A stretch of DNA of 64,000 bases from Laburnicola sp. R22_1. Taxonomy: Eukaryota > Ascomycota > Dothideomycetes > Pleosporales > Didymosphaeriaceae. The position numbers were made by a program, and so were the translations under genes. Numbering within the stretch: the first letter of the stretch is position 1; the number at the start of each line of letters is the position of its first letter. Where the stretch lies: NCBI GenBank assembly GCA_014281115.1, contig JACONQ010000016.1:620001-684000 (forward strand), read 5' to 3'. Of this stretch, positions 11,030-22,742 are shown one piece after another. Under the pieces are notes generated by a model, which was not told where the DNA came from, ran no database searches, and saw only the letters and a program-made list of their open reading frames with translations.

Positions 11030-11950
11030 TGTAAAAAGTAGATAAATAGATAAGAAGGTAATCGAGTTAGTATTGTTAAACTAGTTAATTAATTTTAATA
11101 AACTGACTATCTAGCAATCTATATACAAAATAATTTAGACTAATAAATACTTAGTTTTATATAGTTTAATTATGCCTTTAACTTTTATACGTGCTAGTGT
11201 TTTAAACTAATATTTAAACTAGTGTTTTATATGCAATAGTGTTTTATATACGAGCTATTATTTTATATATAGACTAGTGTTTTATATATAAGCTAGTGTT
11301 TTATATGCAAACTAGTGTTTTATATACAAACTAGTGTTTTATATACAAACTAGTGTTTTATATACGAGCTATTACAAACTTTATTTTACTATTGCTTAGT
11401 TGTAATGTTAATAATAAACGCCTTATTTTAGAATAATTTATTACTCCTTAGTTTATTATACGCTAATGTATTTTATATTATAAAATAAGTTTTTATATAT
11501 TATATTTTGTTTTTAGTAATAAGTAACTTAATATATATAATATTGCCTTGTTTAGTATATTCTTTTTAGCAATTGCTCAAAATTGTTAAAGCGCTTAATT
11601 GCAACAAGTTTATCAAAAGTTATTAATTTAGAAAAATTAATTACGAGCTTATTTATATTACGATAGCGTATTTTATAATATTTATTAGGTTAGTTTTCTA
11701 TTATATTTTGGTTTTAGTTTTAAGTAATTTAATACATATAATATTAGATTTCTTACAATTATCTTTTAGTAAACTTTTTATGCGTTACTTAAAGTTAACT
11801 TTGGCTTTAATTACAACTTATTATCGAAACGACTATTTTAGTTTATTTTTAGGTAGCTTATAGTTATTTATCTATTTATCTTTTATTATAATAGCGAAAT
11901 TCTAACATGTTATTTTATTATTTATTTTGCTTACTAATATAGTTTTAACA
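11030..11950 (-). repeat. 5' LTR of left Copia copy
   Basis: The LTR is 921 bp. In element sense it starts TGTTAAAACTATATTAG and ends TTTTTACA, next to the primer site. It carries the 19-bp TTTTATATACAAACTAGTG-like array at 11200-11370. It is the same length as its partner at 26908-27828. It cuts into the truncated Fot1-like element C at 11951. Confidence 0.85.
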
Positions 11951-13435
11951 GTTATTACTACTAATTGCTCCTTAAGCTTATATACGCGGGCGGTTAAAAG
12001 AGCGTTTTAATATAGCATAAGTTTACTACCTTTTATAAGCTAAGAGAAGCTAGCCTAAGCTATAATAGGCGATTAAGTGAAGGAGTTGCTTACTAGCTTT
12101 AGCTAGGATCTAAACTTATGCGTATTGCTTAGTGTTTTTAATTGCCATGGCGTCTTCTGTGGTAGGAGTGCTAGTGGGGTACGCAGCTATACTTTAAGGT
12201 AATTTAACACTACCTACGTGTTAATAGGGATAAGGCCTAATGCCTTAAAGGCCTTATAATAGTTTTTCTCTATAAACACGTTAAAAAACGCGTCTTTAAA
12301 GGCTAGAAGGAAGCCTTTTTTATTAATGTAGAAGACGCGCCTACGTGCTAAGTCTTTAATACGCTGAGAGTACTTGCGCTTTAATAGCGAGAAGCAGATT
12401 ATATTAAGTGGCTAGAGGATGTGCAATAAGTAAGGTAGTATGCAGAGGGTGAGGATCTTGTTTTTAAGGTAGTAGTCCTTAAAATCCTAGTTAAGGTAGC
12501 TCTTATGGCTGTTTAAAATAAGCAGTCTATACCCCCTACCTAGCGCGCCTTTGTATACGCGTTAAAATGCTTTAACTACTCTAGACTAAGTACGTTGTTA
12601 GTCTAGCTGTTCTTAGAGACTAAGAGCTTCTAATTATGTAGTATATCTGCCTTCTTATACTACGTAGAGATGTGGACGCGTCCTTTATAAATAATAAAAG
12701 GTAGAGTTATATACCTAGCAGCGTAGATGCTCTAGATAATAGTAACCTACTTGCAATTACCTAGCTAAATAAGCTTAGGTTAAGCATGTCTCTCTGCGCC
12801 TATAACAACTTTCATTAAGCTAATAACGCCTATCTAGAAGCTAGTCTTGTTAAAGTTGTGCACATTGTTGTTATGGACGCTATACTTGGCTTTGGTGTCC
12901 TCTACCAGCTTAAACTACGCGCTAATTACCTCTAGATCCTTCTAGAGTATTCTCTAGTAGTCTTTAGCTTAATTAAAGGCCATTTTAAGCTTGGCTAAGC
13001 GTGTTACAAAGCGCTTAGCCTAGCGCTTACTAATAGGCTAGCCACCGCGTATACCTAGTAGTTTGTTAGCCATATCTTCTACCTCACACAGCTGGGGCGC
13101 GAATTCTCGCAAATTAAGGTTAAGGATATATTAGATAATTATCTGCTCTTTAGTTGTAGTAAGTTTCTAAATCCCTAGTTAAGTTTAGGCGCGTGGAGTA
13201 ATTCTATAAAGCTAATTAGAGAGGCGCTAGTGTTTAATATTAAAGACAGCAGCTGCGCGTTATAGGCTTTAAATTTAGCTAGAAGTATAGGCCTTAAGAG
13301 CAAGGTTAAATCTGCCTTCTTAGGTAACTAATATCGCATTGTGTTATAAAGATATATTAGAGTTACTAAAGTGTTAGTCGTGCTAAGGAAAAGTGGCCGG
13401 CTTACTAATATGGCTGGCTCACTAATAGAATATAT
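11951..13435 (-). mobile_element. pogo/Fot1-like element C, truncated (left arm)
   Basis: One inverted-repeat end is intact at 13435, next to TA. In reverse complement it reads ATATATTCTATTAGTGAGCC, close to the A/B family but with AGCCAGCCA/AGCCGGCCA motifs in place of CCGGACAG. The other end is missing, replaced by the LTR at 11950. The minus strand holds a stop-riddled transposase relic that ends before any zinc knuckle. The element itself interrupts the partial LTR at 13438-14164. Confidence 0.75.
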
Positions 13436-13437
13436 TA

Positions 13438-14164
13438 TATTAAATTACTTAAAACTAAAAACAAAATATAATATAAAACTAACCTAATAAATATTATAAA
13501 ATACGCTATCATAATATAAATAAGCCCGTAATTAATTTTTCTAAATTAATAACTTTTGATAACTTGTCGCAATTAAGTGCTTTAACAATTTTAAGCAATT
13601 GCTAAAAAGAATATACTAAACAAGGCAATATTATATATATTAAATTACTTATTACTAAAAACAATATACAATATATAAAAGACTTATTATATAATATAAA
13701 ATATATTAGCGTATAATAAACTAAGGAGTAATAAATTATTCTAAAATAAGACGTTTATTATTAACGTTATAACTAAGTAATAGTAAAACAAAGTTTGTAT
13801 ATAAAATACTAGTTTGTATATAAAACACTAGTTTGTATATAAAACACTAGTTTGTATATAAAACACTAGTTTGTATATAAAACACTAGTTTGTATATAAA
13901 ACACTAGTTTGTATATAAAATAATAGCTTGTATATAAAACACTATTGCATATAAAATACTAGTATAAAATAATAGTTTAAATATTAGCTTAAAACACTAG
14001 CACGTATAAAAGTTAAAGGCATGATTAAACTATACAAAGCTAAGTGTTTATTAGTCTAAATTATTTTATATATAGATTGCTAGGTACTTAGTTTATTAAA
14101 ATTAATTAACTAGTTTAATAATACTAACTTAATTACTTTCTTATCTATTTATCCACTTTTTATA
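13438..14164 (+). repeat. Partial LTR of a second Copia copy (left arm)
   Basis: This is the last 727 bp or so of the same LTR family in forward sense, with a 19-bp array at 13795-13980 (about seven TAGTTTGTATATAAAACAC units). Its start was separated by the Fot1-like element C. It ends CTTTTTATA, where the intact family has CTTTTTACA or CTTTTCACA. Confidence 0.8.
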
Positions 14165-15158
14165 GATTATAAGTCTAGCGCTCTAATAATTTTATTATTT
14201 ATTATTATCTACCTTTTAGCTTACTAAGCTATTCCTCTATTAATTTTTTTAATATATACCTTATTTTTCTTAGAATTTCCTTAAGATTCTGATTCTTTTA
14301 TTATACTAGCTAGTCTAGTCCTTTTAGCTTTCTAAGCTATCTTGGCAAAATCGATATTTTGACTAATACTTTATTTTTCTTAGAATTTTCTAAGCTCTTT
14401 TACTAGCTGGACTAGTTCATTACCTTTTTAGGCAATTCCGCCAAGCCTTATTGATTTTTTAAGAAATACCTTATTTTTTTCTTAGATTTCTAAGCTCTTT
14501 TTGGCCTATTAATCTTATTTATAATAAGTTCTAAGATTTCTTCTATTTCTAAGTAGGAGATGCTAAAGGGTATTTCCAACCATAAGATGTGAAAGCCTAG
14601 GGCTATTTTTATTCTTATAATAGAAAATTATATAGCTATAGTTTAGAGTAGTAATAATATTGCAATTAATTTAGTGTTAAAAGATATTAATTTAAAAGTG
14701 CAATTAATTATTACTTTATTAGTTAAAGATGGTTCTTTATAGCATATTAAGGATTTATCTATAGCTAATAAGATGTGGATTTATTTAGGAAATCTTTATT
14801 CTCCTAAAGGTTACTATTCTAAATTTCTTCTTTTAAAGGAGTTATTTAATAGTACCTTATTAGATTTTAATTTAATAGAGGAGTACCTTAATAAAATTAA
14901 ATATTTAACAACAAATCTTAACTATAAGTTAATTAAAATACATAAATAGGTTATTGTAGCCTAGGTGTCAAACAATTTAACTCCTAATTATGAGGGGTTT
15001 GTTACTTTAGTAACTTAATTATTTTAGGATAATTCTTTAAAGATTAATGTAGAGAATTTATTCTCTGATTTAATTAATAAAAGTTATTGTTAGATGCACT
15101 TAGATAGTGATAAAACTAAGGTTTTATACACTAAATTCCAGAATTAACACAAAGTTAT
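14165..15158 (+). pseudogene. Primer site and gag fragment of a second, more strongly mutated Copia copy (left arm)
   Basis: The primer site (14165-14185) reads GATTATAAGTCTAGCGCTCT, which differs from GGTTATGAGCCCGGCGCTCT only by G-to-A and C-to-T changes. The following gag region aligns with 27850-28806 but carries more stops and ends abruptly at the next LTR. The contrast with the intact primer site elsewhere is a compact demonstration of the mutation spectrum. Confidence 0.8.
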
Positions 15159-17233
15159 TATGAAAAGTGGATAAATAGATAAGAAGGTAATCGAGTTGGT
15201 ATTGTTAAACTAGTTAATTAATTTTAATAAACTGGCTACCTAGCAATCTATACACAAAATAATTTAGACTAACGAACACTTAGTTTTATATAGTTTAATT
15301 ATGCCTTTAACTTTTATGCGTGCTATTGTTTTAAACTAATACTTAAACTAGTGTTTTATATGTAATAGTGTTTTATATACGAGCTATTATTTTATATACA
15401 GACTAGTATTTTATATACAAACTAGTGTTTTATATGCAAACTAGTGTTTTATATACAAACTAGTGTTTTATATATAAACTAGTGTTTTATATACAAACTA
15501 GTGTTTTATATACAAACTAGTGTTTTATATACGAGCTATTATAAACTTTATTTTACTATTGCTTAGTTGTGACGTTAATAATAAACGCCTTATTTTAGAA
15601 TAATTTATTACTCCTTAGTTTATTGTACGCTAATGTATTTTATATTATAAAACAAGTCTGTTATATATTATATTATTTTTAGTAATAAGTAATTTAATAT
15701 ATATAATATTGCCTTGTTTCGTATATTCTTTTAGCAATTGCTCAAAATTGTTAAAGCGCTTAATTGCGACAAGTTTGGTTAAAGTTATTAATTTAGAAAA
15801 ATTAATTACGAGCTTATTTATATTACGATAGCGTATTTTATAATATTTATTAGGTTAGTTTTATATTATATTTTATTTTTAGTTTTAAGTAATTTAATAC
15901 ATATAATATTAGATTTCTTATAATTATTATTTAGTAAACTTTTTTTGTGTGTTACTTCAAGTTAACTTTGGCTTTAATTGCAACAACTTATTATTAAAAC
16001 GACTATTTTAGTTTATTTTTAGGTAGCTTATAGTTATTTATCTATTTATCTTTTATTATGTGTGTGTAGTGTTAAATTAACTATTTAGGGGTAGCACGAT
16101 AAAGGCTTTTATCTTAAATAACATAATAAAAAAAGTAGAGCCCCCTGCTTAGTAATTAAAAAGAGCGTGAAAAAGGTAATAAAAAAAAGCGCGTTCGAAA
16201 TTCTAAGCGAGCTTGGCGGTCTTGGCGCGGGGCTGCTCCCATAAGCAAAATCTTCACGAAGAGGCCACTTAGAACTTTGGGAGAGATAAGACTTTAGCGC
16301 AGCTACGCTATAAGCTATCTCTTCTCCGCTATCCTAAGTTGCAAACCGCCATCTAGATTATCACAAATAACACAAGTTAACATATTAATAGGTATGTTTC
16401 TTATAAGTAGTAGGACGAGGGTAACACGTACTAGATACACTATTACTCTATCGCCGCATTAAGGTTGTCCTTAATAAAGTCTCTACTATCTCTCTAAGCC
16501 CTACTATCTGTTTAGGCATTAACATCGTTTTTAAAGAAGTACTTGCCATCGCCAAAAAGTACATACTAAAGATTCGCGCCGCTACTACTAACGTGGCCAC
16601 GCTAGAGTTCTATTCTGTCTATAAGATGCTTGTCTAGCGCGATAGACAGGTATACTTAACTATTTATAACGCTATCTACGTATACTAGTTAGGCTAGCAG
16701 CTAATCTAGTTTGCAAAGGATGGCCAGACTATATTCCTACTCTAGTAGACGCAATTACTCCTTATTAGTAACAGAATTCTCTAGCAGGGGACGTAAGAGA
16801 ACAATGAGGTCTTTAATTAACAAGCTCTAGTGTGGCGAGAACGTCGCATAAATCTGCGAGATCCTCCTAGCTATTATCACTATTAAGTTAGCTTATCTAA
16901 GCAAGTACACTGCGTAGCGGCGCGAGCGCGGATAACTAATAATAGTAGTGGCGATAAGCCAGGTATACTATATACAGCGTAAGTGAATCTTGTATAGATT
17001 AGGAGCTTATAGGGTGTAGAGTTATCGAGGTATTTAAGATTAGTCTTTAATTAGAATTAGGTGCGGTACATAGTAGTACATATAACCTTCTATTTTAATC
17101 TACTTTAATCTTAAACTAAAAAAAGCTTAAAAAAGGTATTTGGCAAGCCGACGATCTTTTATCTTTTATTATAACAGCGAAATTCTAACATGTTATTTTA
17201 TTATTTATTTTACTTACTAATATAGTTTTAATA
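15159..17233 (-). repeat. LTR of the Copia family, split by an 1100-bp insertion (left arm)
   Basis: In plus orientation it starts TATGAAAAGTGG (family TGTGAAAAG with G to A) and ends TTTTAATA. Flanks GTTAT and ATTAT could be a 5-bp target duplication with one transition, suggesting a solo LTR inserted in the gag fragment. The insertion at 16060-17159 is not present in its partner (22743-23701). Confidence 0.75.
16060..17159 (-). mobile_element. 1100-bp insertion of dispersed family X with 13-bp direct flanks
   Basis: The insert is flanked by TATCTTTTATTAT at 16047-16059 and 17160-17172, while the partner arm has this once. Its right end is the inverted GTCGGCTTGCC terminus of family X. Its left end holds a block (GGGGTAGCACGATAAAGGC, then an AGAGCCCCCTGC region) found also near 35840, 36130, 42430 (inverted), 55100 (inverted) and 55950. 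A more GC-rich patch lies at 16190-16340. No long inverted termini or coding frame are seen. The class is unknown; a LINE-like or non-autonomous element is possible. Confidence 0.65.
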
Positions 17234-18680
17234 ATTATTACCTTAAGTATAGTAAAAGCTTATTTAAATATAGTAGCGCGCTTACATAAAGCCTAAATAA
17301 GAACCTTTTATTTAAAGTCTTTTTAGACTTTATAATAGCTCTAGTTACTAAATCTAGTGCTATTTTTAAAAATAGGCCTTAAGAAAAGCAATATTAAGCC
17401 TAAAGCTAATAGGTAGCAAGTAACTGTCTTATTTCTAAGCTATACTAGATTAATTAGTCTAGCTTAAATTATTCTATAAATATATTATACTTATTAGTAG
17501 CTTTAAGTTTAGCTTTGCCTTAGTGTATAAGCTACTTAAAATCTACTATTAAAAATTTGTTACTTAGCTAGTCTGCTTTAAGTATAGTAATATAGTAATT
17601 ATACTATATATTATAAAGAATTTCTTTAGGGTAGACCTTTTTAGTAGTTTAATAATACTCTTTTTCTTTATAAGGCTAGAGGCAAAGCAACTAGTTATTT
17701 AGAAAGTAGCTATTAGCTACTTTCTATACTTAATAGATAATAGCTTACTAATAGAATTAAGTAGAAAAATCTTCTTAAAGTAAGTATTATATAAACTATT
17801 ATTAGTAGGGTGTAGGCGAACGTCTACTTCTATATTATTAATCCTAGAACTATCTAAGGGTAGAGAGAATGTAGGGAACGTTTTAAGAGTCTTTTAGATT
17901 AAAGGGTAGTAGCTTGCTATAGTATAGGCAATAGTAGGGTTAAGCAAAGTAGGGATTACAGAAAGGGTATAGTAGATAGATTTAAAGTAGTAGGTCTTAT
18001 ATAGCGTGCGAGCTAGCGTATAGTCTAAGCTAAGAAAAAATTAGGTAAAAAATAAAGTATAAAATAAAATATTTAAACTTTAACCTTTATATTACCTTTA
18101 TAGCCTAGCTCTAATTTCCCTAGCTTTGTGCCTTATGCCCTTACTATAATAGCGCTAAAAGGTAGTTATTAGGTAAGTTAGCTTTGCAGGGTATAGCGTA
18201 ATAGTTATTATTTAGTAATTATTAATTAATTTTTAGAAACTTCCTACCTAACTAGGTAAGCAACCTCTCTAAGTAGGCCTTAGCGCAGTATAATAATACT
18301 ACCTGGCACTAAAGTAACTAATAAACTTCTAGTCTAATTTAGTAAGTAATAGCCTAATCTACCTTAGTGTAGTATAGTAATACTATTTAGCACTAAAGTA
18401 ACTAATAAACTTCTAGCCTAATCTACCTTAGTGTAGTATAATAATATTGCCTAGCACTAAAGTAACTAATAAACTTCTAGCCTAACCTAGTAAGTAATAG
18501 CCTAACTTATCTTAGTGTAGTATAATAATACTACCTAGTACTAAAGTAACTAACACACTTCTAGCCTAATCTAGTAAGCTAAAACTTCTACTAATTTAAC
18601 TGCCTATAAGTAGTGTTTTAAAAGAGAAGTAAATATTATATTGCTATCTATAGCTAAAGAAATTTAATCTTAGTATAATA
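17234..18680. repeat. AT-rich degraded repeat in the palindrome spacer
   Basis: This is dense in TAG/CTA with no readable frame. It is probably an old retroelement fragment, but no domain could be recognised. It includes the tandem array listed separately at 18285-18580. Confidence 0.45.
18285..18580 (+). repeat. Minisatellite-like tandem array, about four units
   Basis: Units of about 62-84 bp share AGTATAATAATACTACCT, GCACTAAAGTAACTAATAAA and CTTCTAGCCTAA. Some units carry an extra segment, TAGTAAGTAATAG. Units differ mainly by C/T and G/A changes. No coding sense is seen. Confidence 0.75.
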
Positions 18681-18701
18681 TAAGGGCGGTACATAGCCTT
18701 A

Positions 18702-20925
18702 ACATATTCTATTAGTAGCCCGGACAGATTAGTCCGCCGGATAGTTTTTCTTGGCAACTTCGAGGTCCCTTATAACTCATTATAGAACACCACCAACGTT
18801 ACTTCATAGTGACTTATAATAACCTACTATAACTTACAATATACCAAGTTACTATTTAATCTACTTTTTACGTCGTGCAGCCTCTTTGCGCGGCTACAGC
18901 AGCCGCGCAAAGCTAAGGAGTCTTTCTTGGCAGTACGAACTTACAACAAGACTCCCTATAATATACGATATATTATCTACCATACTATACGTAGGCAATA
19001 TATAGTATACTTATTATGATTCGCAGTGAAGCATACTATATCTTAAGTAGTACTTTATCTAATTTTCAGTCACTGAGTGCGTACTATTGCAAGATGAAGT
19101 TAACCCGTCATTTTTGGCCTTATAGTAACCTATAATAAAATCACTCTGATTTACTATCAACACTATCTGAAAATAAGCCGCTAAGGGTAATATCTGACTC
19201 CTCCTCTATCTCTTTATCTATCTGACAGGTCCTTGCGTTGTGCCCAGGCTCTCCGCACCTCCCACAGCGGCGTTGTGTTAAGGGACCTGCCTCTCCCTCA
19301 CCACTACCTCGCGCCCTTTTCGACAACTTCACCCTAATAGAAGGGCTTTCTACTCCCAAATCTGCTCCCTAAGCAAAGCCTAGCGTCCCACCTTTCTGAA
19401 TGCGCTTTCTTTTACGCGTTTTTCGCTTCGTTAGAACCTTAATTTGCTCCTTAAGTTCCTTAATGCGGGTCTCTTGAAGTACACCATGGTAGAGCATAAG
19501 TTCAGCACCTTTTATGAGCTGTGAGTAGCTCAATTTAGCATTGGGTGGAGACCGAATAAAAGAGTCGCGTACGAGCTTTGACTGGGATCCAAACTTAAGG
19601 GTATTGCTTGGGGTCCTGGCTTGCCATGGTGTATCCGGTGGGGTACCCTGAGGTGGAGTGTGAATACGCACATTAAGGCAATCTACCACTACTAACGCAT
19701 CTAAAGGAACAAGTCTAGAGGCCTTAAAGGCTTTCTTGCAGTTTTCTAGTATAAACATATTAAAAAACGCGTCGCAAAAGGCTAGTAGGAAGCCCTCTTT
19801 GTTAATATAAAAGACGCGTTAGCGCGCTAAGTCCCGCACGCGCTAGGAGTACTTTAGCTTTAGTGGCGCGAAACAGACCATATTAAGCGGCTGGAGGATA
19901 TGAGATAAGTGCGCTGGCATACAGAGTGTTAGGATCTTCTGTTCCAGGCAATAATCCTTGAAATCCTAGGAGTGGTGGCTTTTATAGCCGTCTAGAATAA
20001 GTAACCTCTATAACCCTACTATGCGCGGCCTTATATACGCGTCAAAGTGCTTCAACCACGCGACTCTAAGCTTGTTATTAGTCTAGTCGGTCTTAGAGAC
20101 TAAGAGCTTCCAATCGCGGGGATACTGGTCTCCTTATACCACGCTAAGATGTGGACTCGCCCTTTATAGATAATAAAGGGCGGGGCAGTATACCTAGCAG
20201 CGCAAATACTCTAAATTACTATAACCCACTTACGGTTGCCTGGCTAAACAAGCGTAGGTCGAGAATGTCTTTCTGAACTAGTTACAATCTTTATTGAGCC
20301 AATAACTCCTATTAGAAGCCTGCCAATAACTCCTATCTTATCGAAGTTATAGATGTCTTTATTTACACTCTATACTTGGCTTTTATGTCCTCTACTAGCT
20401 AAAACCACGCGTTTATAACCTCTAGGTCTTCCTGTTGTATTCTCTATTAGTTCTTCGCTCAATTAAAAGCCATTTTAAGCTTAGGTACGCGCTTTACGAA
20501 GTGCTGAGCCTAGTATTGTCCTATAGGGTCTCTGTGCCGCGCAGCTAGCAGTTTGTTGGCCATATCTTCCACCTTACCTAGCCGGGGTGCAAATCCTCGC
20601 GAATCTAGGTCGAGGATATACTATATGAGTGTCTGCTCTTCGGTTGCAGTAAGCTTTGCCATGCCTAATCGTGTATCTGCTTGGGCGGTGATTCCGTTAA
20701 TTTAATCGCTTAGTGTAGACTTTGGGATATTATATGCTGTAGCAGCGCGTCGCAGGCTTGAAATTTGCTTATTCTAATAGGCGTGAAGGGCAAGCTTAAT
20801 TCTGCCTTCTTAATTAGATGATAACGCGTCGTGTTGTTGAGACATTATAATTTATAGTGAAGTGTTGTGGTCTTAGCAAAAACTGTCCGGCGGACTAATC
20901 TGTCCGGGCTACTGATAGAATATGT
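18702..20925 (-). mobile_element. pogo/Fot1-like DNA transposon, copy B
   Basis: The element is 2224 bp with TA at 18700-18701 and 20926-20927 and the same inverted ends as copy A. It lies in element Y. The related Y copy at 33463-33464 keeps the undivided TA, which proves the target. It is almost identical to copy A, including the shared inactivating mutations, with small indels, for example a duplicated CCAATAACTCCTAT near 20310-20340. Confidence 0.9.
19141..20845 (-). pseudogene. Dead Fot1-like DDE transposase (copy B)
   Basis: The structure is as in copy A: start near 20845, a stop-riddled helix-turn-helix and DDE part, then open C-terminal frames of 129 codons (19369-19758) and 72 codons (19141-19359). 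These two encode exactly the same residues as in copy A. Here the two are in the same frame, separated only by one stop, so copy B keeps the older state and copy A has lost one base. The knuckle CGRCGEPGHNARTC is intact. It is not functional. Confidence 0.85.
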
Positions 20926-22530
20926 TATAGGGCAAACCTCTTAGAAACAGCTAGTATAGTTAAAAGAGATAACTAAATTAAGACTATACTAAGATAGGGG
21001 ATAAAGAAAGGACCTAGGGGGCCCTTACTTATATAGTAGGCGGCGTAGGGCACAGGCCTACGCTAACTACGCGCTAATACTAACTAGGAAAGGCGCCTTC
21101 TATAAGGTAAAAGGCGCTATTAGGGTGTGAAAGAAAAGGTAATAGTAAATAACTAGTAGGGAGGCAGGCACAAACTATTACACCTACTATCTTAGTTATT
21201 AGAATATACTTAAAGGCTTACTAGAAACTAAGCTATAAGGACGCCTTTAATAAAGATAGTAGTGTTAAGGCTATTAAGCTGCCTTTCTTAGATAAGGAAC
21301 TATTAGATAACAAATTGCCTTTTAGTTACCCTATCCCCACTACCTAAAAAAGCTACTAGTAAGACTAGTTCCTAGAAATTATATAGTAGGATCTAGGTCT
21401 TACCTCTAACCCTAGACCTAAAGACTATAAACCTACTAGAGAAGCTAATCTGTAAATTAGGTAGCTCTTACCTATAGAATTAACTATTTAATTAAAACTA
21501 CCCTAGCTAAAATAACTTAGGTTAGCACCCTTCTACCCTACTAAATTGCTAACCTAGAAGAAGAACTTAGCATTACTTATTATAATAATAGCCCTAGTAA
21601 TTATAGCGCTGTCTATTATAGCAATAGATTAGAAGACAAAGAGCCTGCCTATTATAATAACCTCTCTAATAATAACCTTAAATTTACTAACCTAATTAAC
21701 CCTAAGTCTAACTCCCTATAGAAAGAATACTTAGACAATAAATCTAATAGTAAACTGCCTAGTTAAGCAGCTTCCTAGCCAGCCTAACACGCGTAGGCAC
21801 CTATTGCTTTTAGCGCCTTTACTTCTAGTAGCTTTTCTACTAGCTAGCTTACTACTAATTTAGTAGCACCCTAACTAATATATGTGCGTAGGGTACCTAT
21901 AACTATTAGCACTCTTACCCCTAGACGTCCCTACTACTACTAGTAGCACCTATAGCTTTAGAAGCTACCCTGCCCTAATTAAAAACTATATAGTTAGGTT
22001 AATATATTTTTAACACTCTTCTATAGTACTAGAAAATATTATATAATATAATTGCGCCTGTGCGCAATAAACTAATTAGAATTTTTTAGCTAACTATATT
22101 TTTATATAGTGTTAGAGCTAAGAATATACTCTATTAGTAAAACGCTAAATACTAAGATATAGTTTCTACTATATTTTTCTACTAATCTACTAATTTATCT
22201 CTAATAACTTTCCCTAATATCTCTACTAAATAGTAACTAAATTAAAACCTAAAGCTATTATTAGAACTATAAAGGCCTATTGCCCCTATTAAAACTATTT
22301 TTAGCTCTAAAATAGTGCTAGTTATATTAAAAATTCGCTAAAACACCCTATTCTTATATACTTTCCTTCTTATTTATAGACCTTAAAAAGGGGGTTATAT
22401 AATAGTTCTATACTAGCCTCCTTACTAAGCACACCCTATTATCTTTTTTTATACCTTATTTCTCCTTATTTATACCTTTTACCTTTCTAAAGACGCCTTT
22501 TCTAGTTAGTATTAGCGTGTAGCTGGTATG

Positions 22531-22742
22531 GTTTTTTTTGCGACTAAGGGGTTTCTAATAAAAATATTATAATAATAGCAGTTATCCCTCCTGCTATTAT
22601 TAACACAAAACAGCGTTTTAAGGTAGTATTAATAAAAAGGAGTTAGCGTGTTATAAGCGAACTAAGTAAGCTTAGTAGGCTTAGCGCGCCTACTCTAACT
22701 AAAAAAAAATTATATATAAAACTATGCGTAAGGCCAAATTAC
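22531..22742 (-). repeat. Fragment of family X/Z tail
   Basis: This is the inverted match to 37560-37700 and 35620-35790 (GGCGCGCTAAGCCT and AAAACGCTTTTCTGTGT regions). It ends at the LTR start at 22743. Confidence 0.6.

Larger units (their letters stand above)
4259..11950 (-). mobile_element. Copia-type LTR retrotransposon, left copy, decayed and interrupted
   Basis: The element reads on the minus strand. Its 5' LTR is 11030-11950 (921 bp), primer-binding site about 11010-11029, gag from 10676, pol to 7411, and 3' LTR 4259-7410, split by a Fot1-like insertion. Domain order is gag, protease, integrase, reverse transcriptase, which is the Copia (Pseudoviridae) order. It is dead because of nonsense codons and one frameshift, and the end of the reverse transcriptase and the whole RNase H are missing. 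No 5-bp target duplication is visible at the outer ends. That fits loss of the original flanks by rearrangement. Confidence 0.85.
4259..17233 (+). repeat. Left arm of a giant inverted duplication
   Basis: This segment is the reverse complement of 22743-32382. Paired positions sum to about 38,858 throughout: 11030 with 27828, 14164 with 24694, 15159 with 23701. The arm is about 9.6 kb once two insertions absent from the other arm are removed: the Fot1-like copy A at 4714-6926 and the 1100-bp insert at 16060-17159. The three longest translated segments of the two arms are identical except for one residue, where CGCG reads ATG-like in the other arm by two transitions. The outer LTR shows a few more C/T and G/A differences. 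Both outer and inner limits coincide with LTR ends. Confidence 0.9.
18681..22530. mobile_element. Long-inverted-repeat element Y, split by Fot1-like copy B
   Basis: The left part (18681-18701, continuing at 20928-21130) is the reverse complement of 33230-33490. The right part (21830-22530) matches 32690-33330 in the same orientation. A motif pair such as CTACGCGCTAATACTAACTAG (21068) and its inverse (22502) shows long inverted termini. No open frame survives, and the class is not determined. The right end runs into a block shared with 35570-35790 and 37560-37700 (inverted). Confidence 0.55.

Noticed and set aside
13790..13980. CRISPR-like regular array
   Set aside because: The units are contiguous 19-bp tandem repeats within an LTR, without unique spacers, in a eukaryotic genome.
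16060..22740. Starship-type giant cargo element
   Set aside because: No tyrosine recombinase with DUF3435 captain features and no cargo genes are readable.
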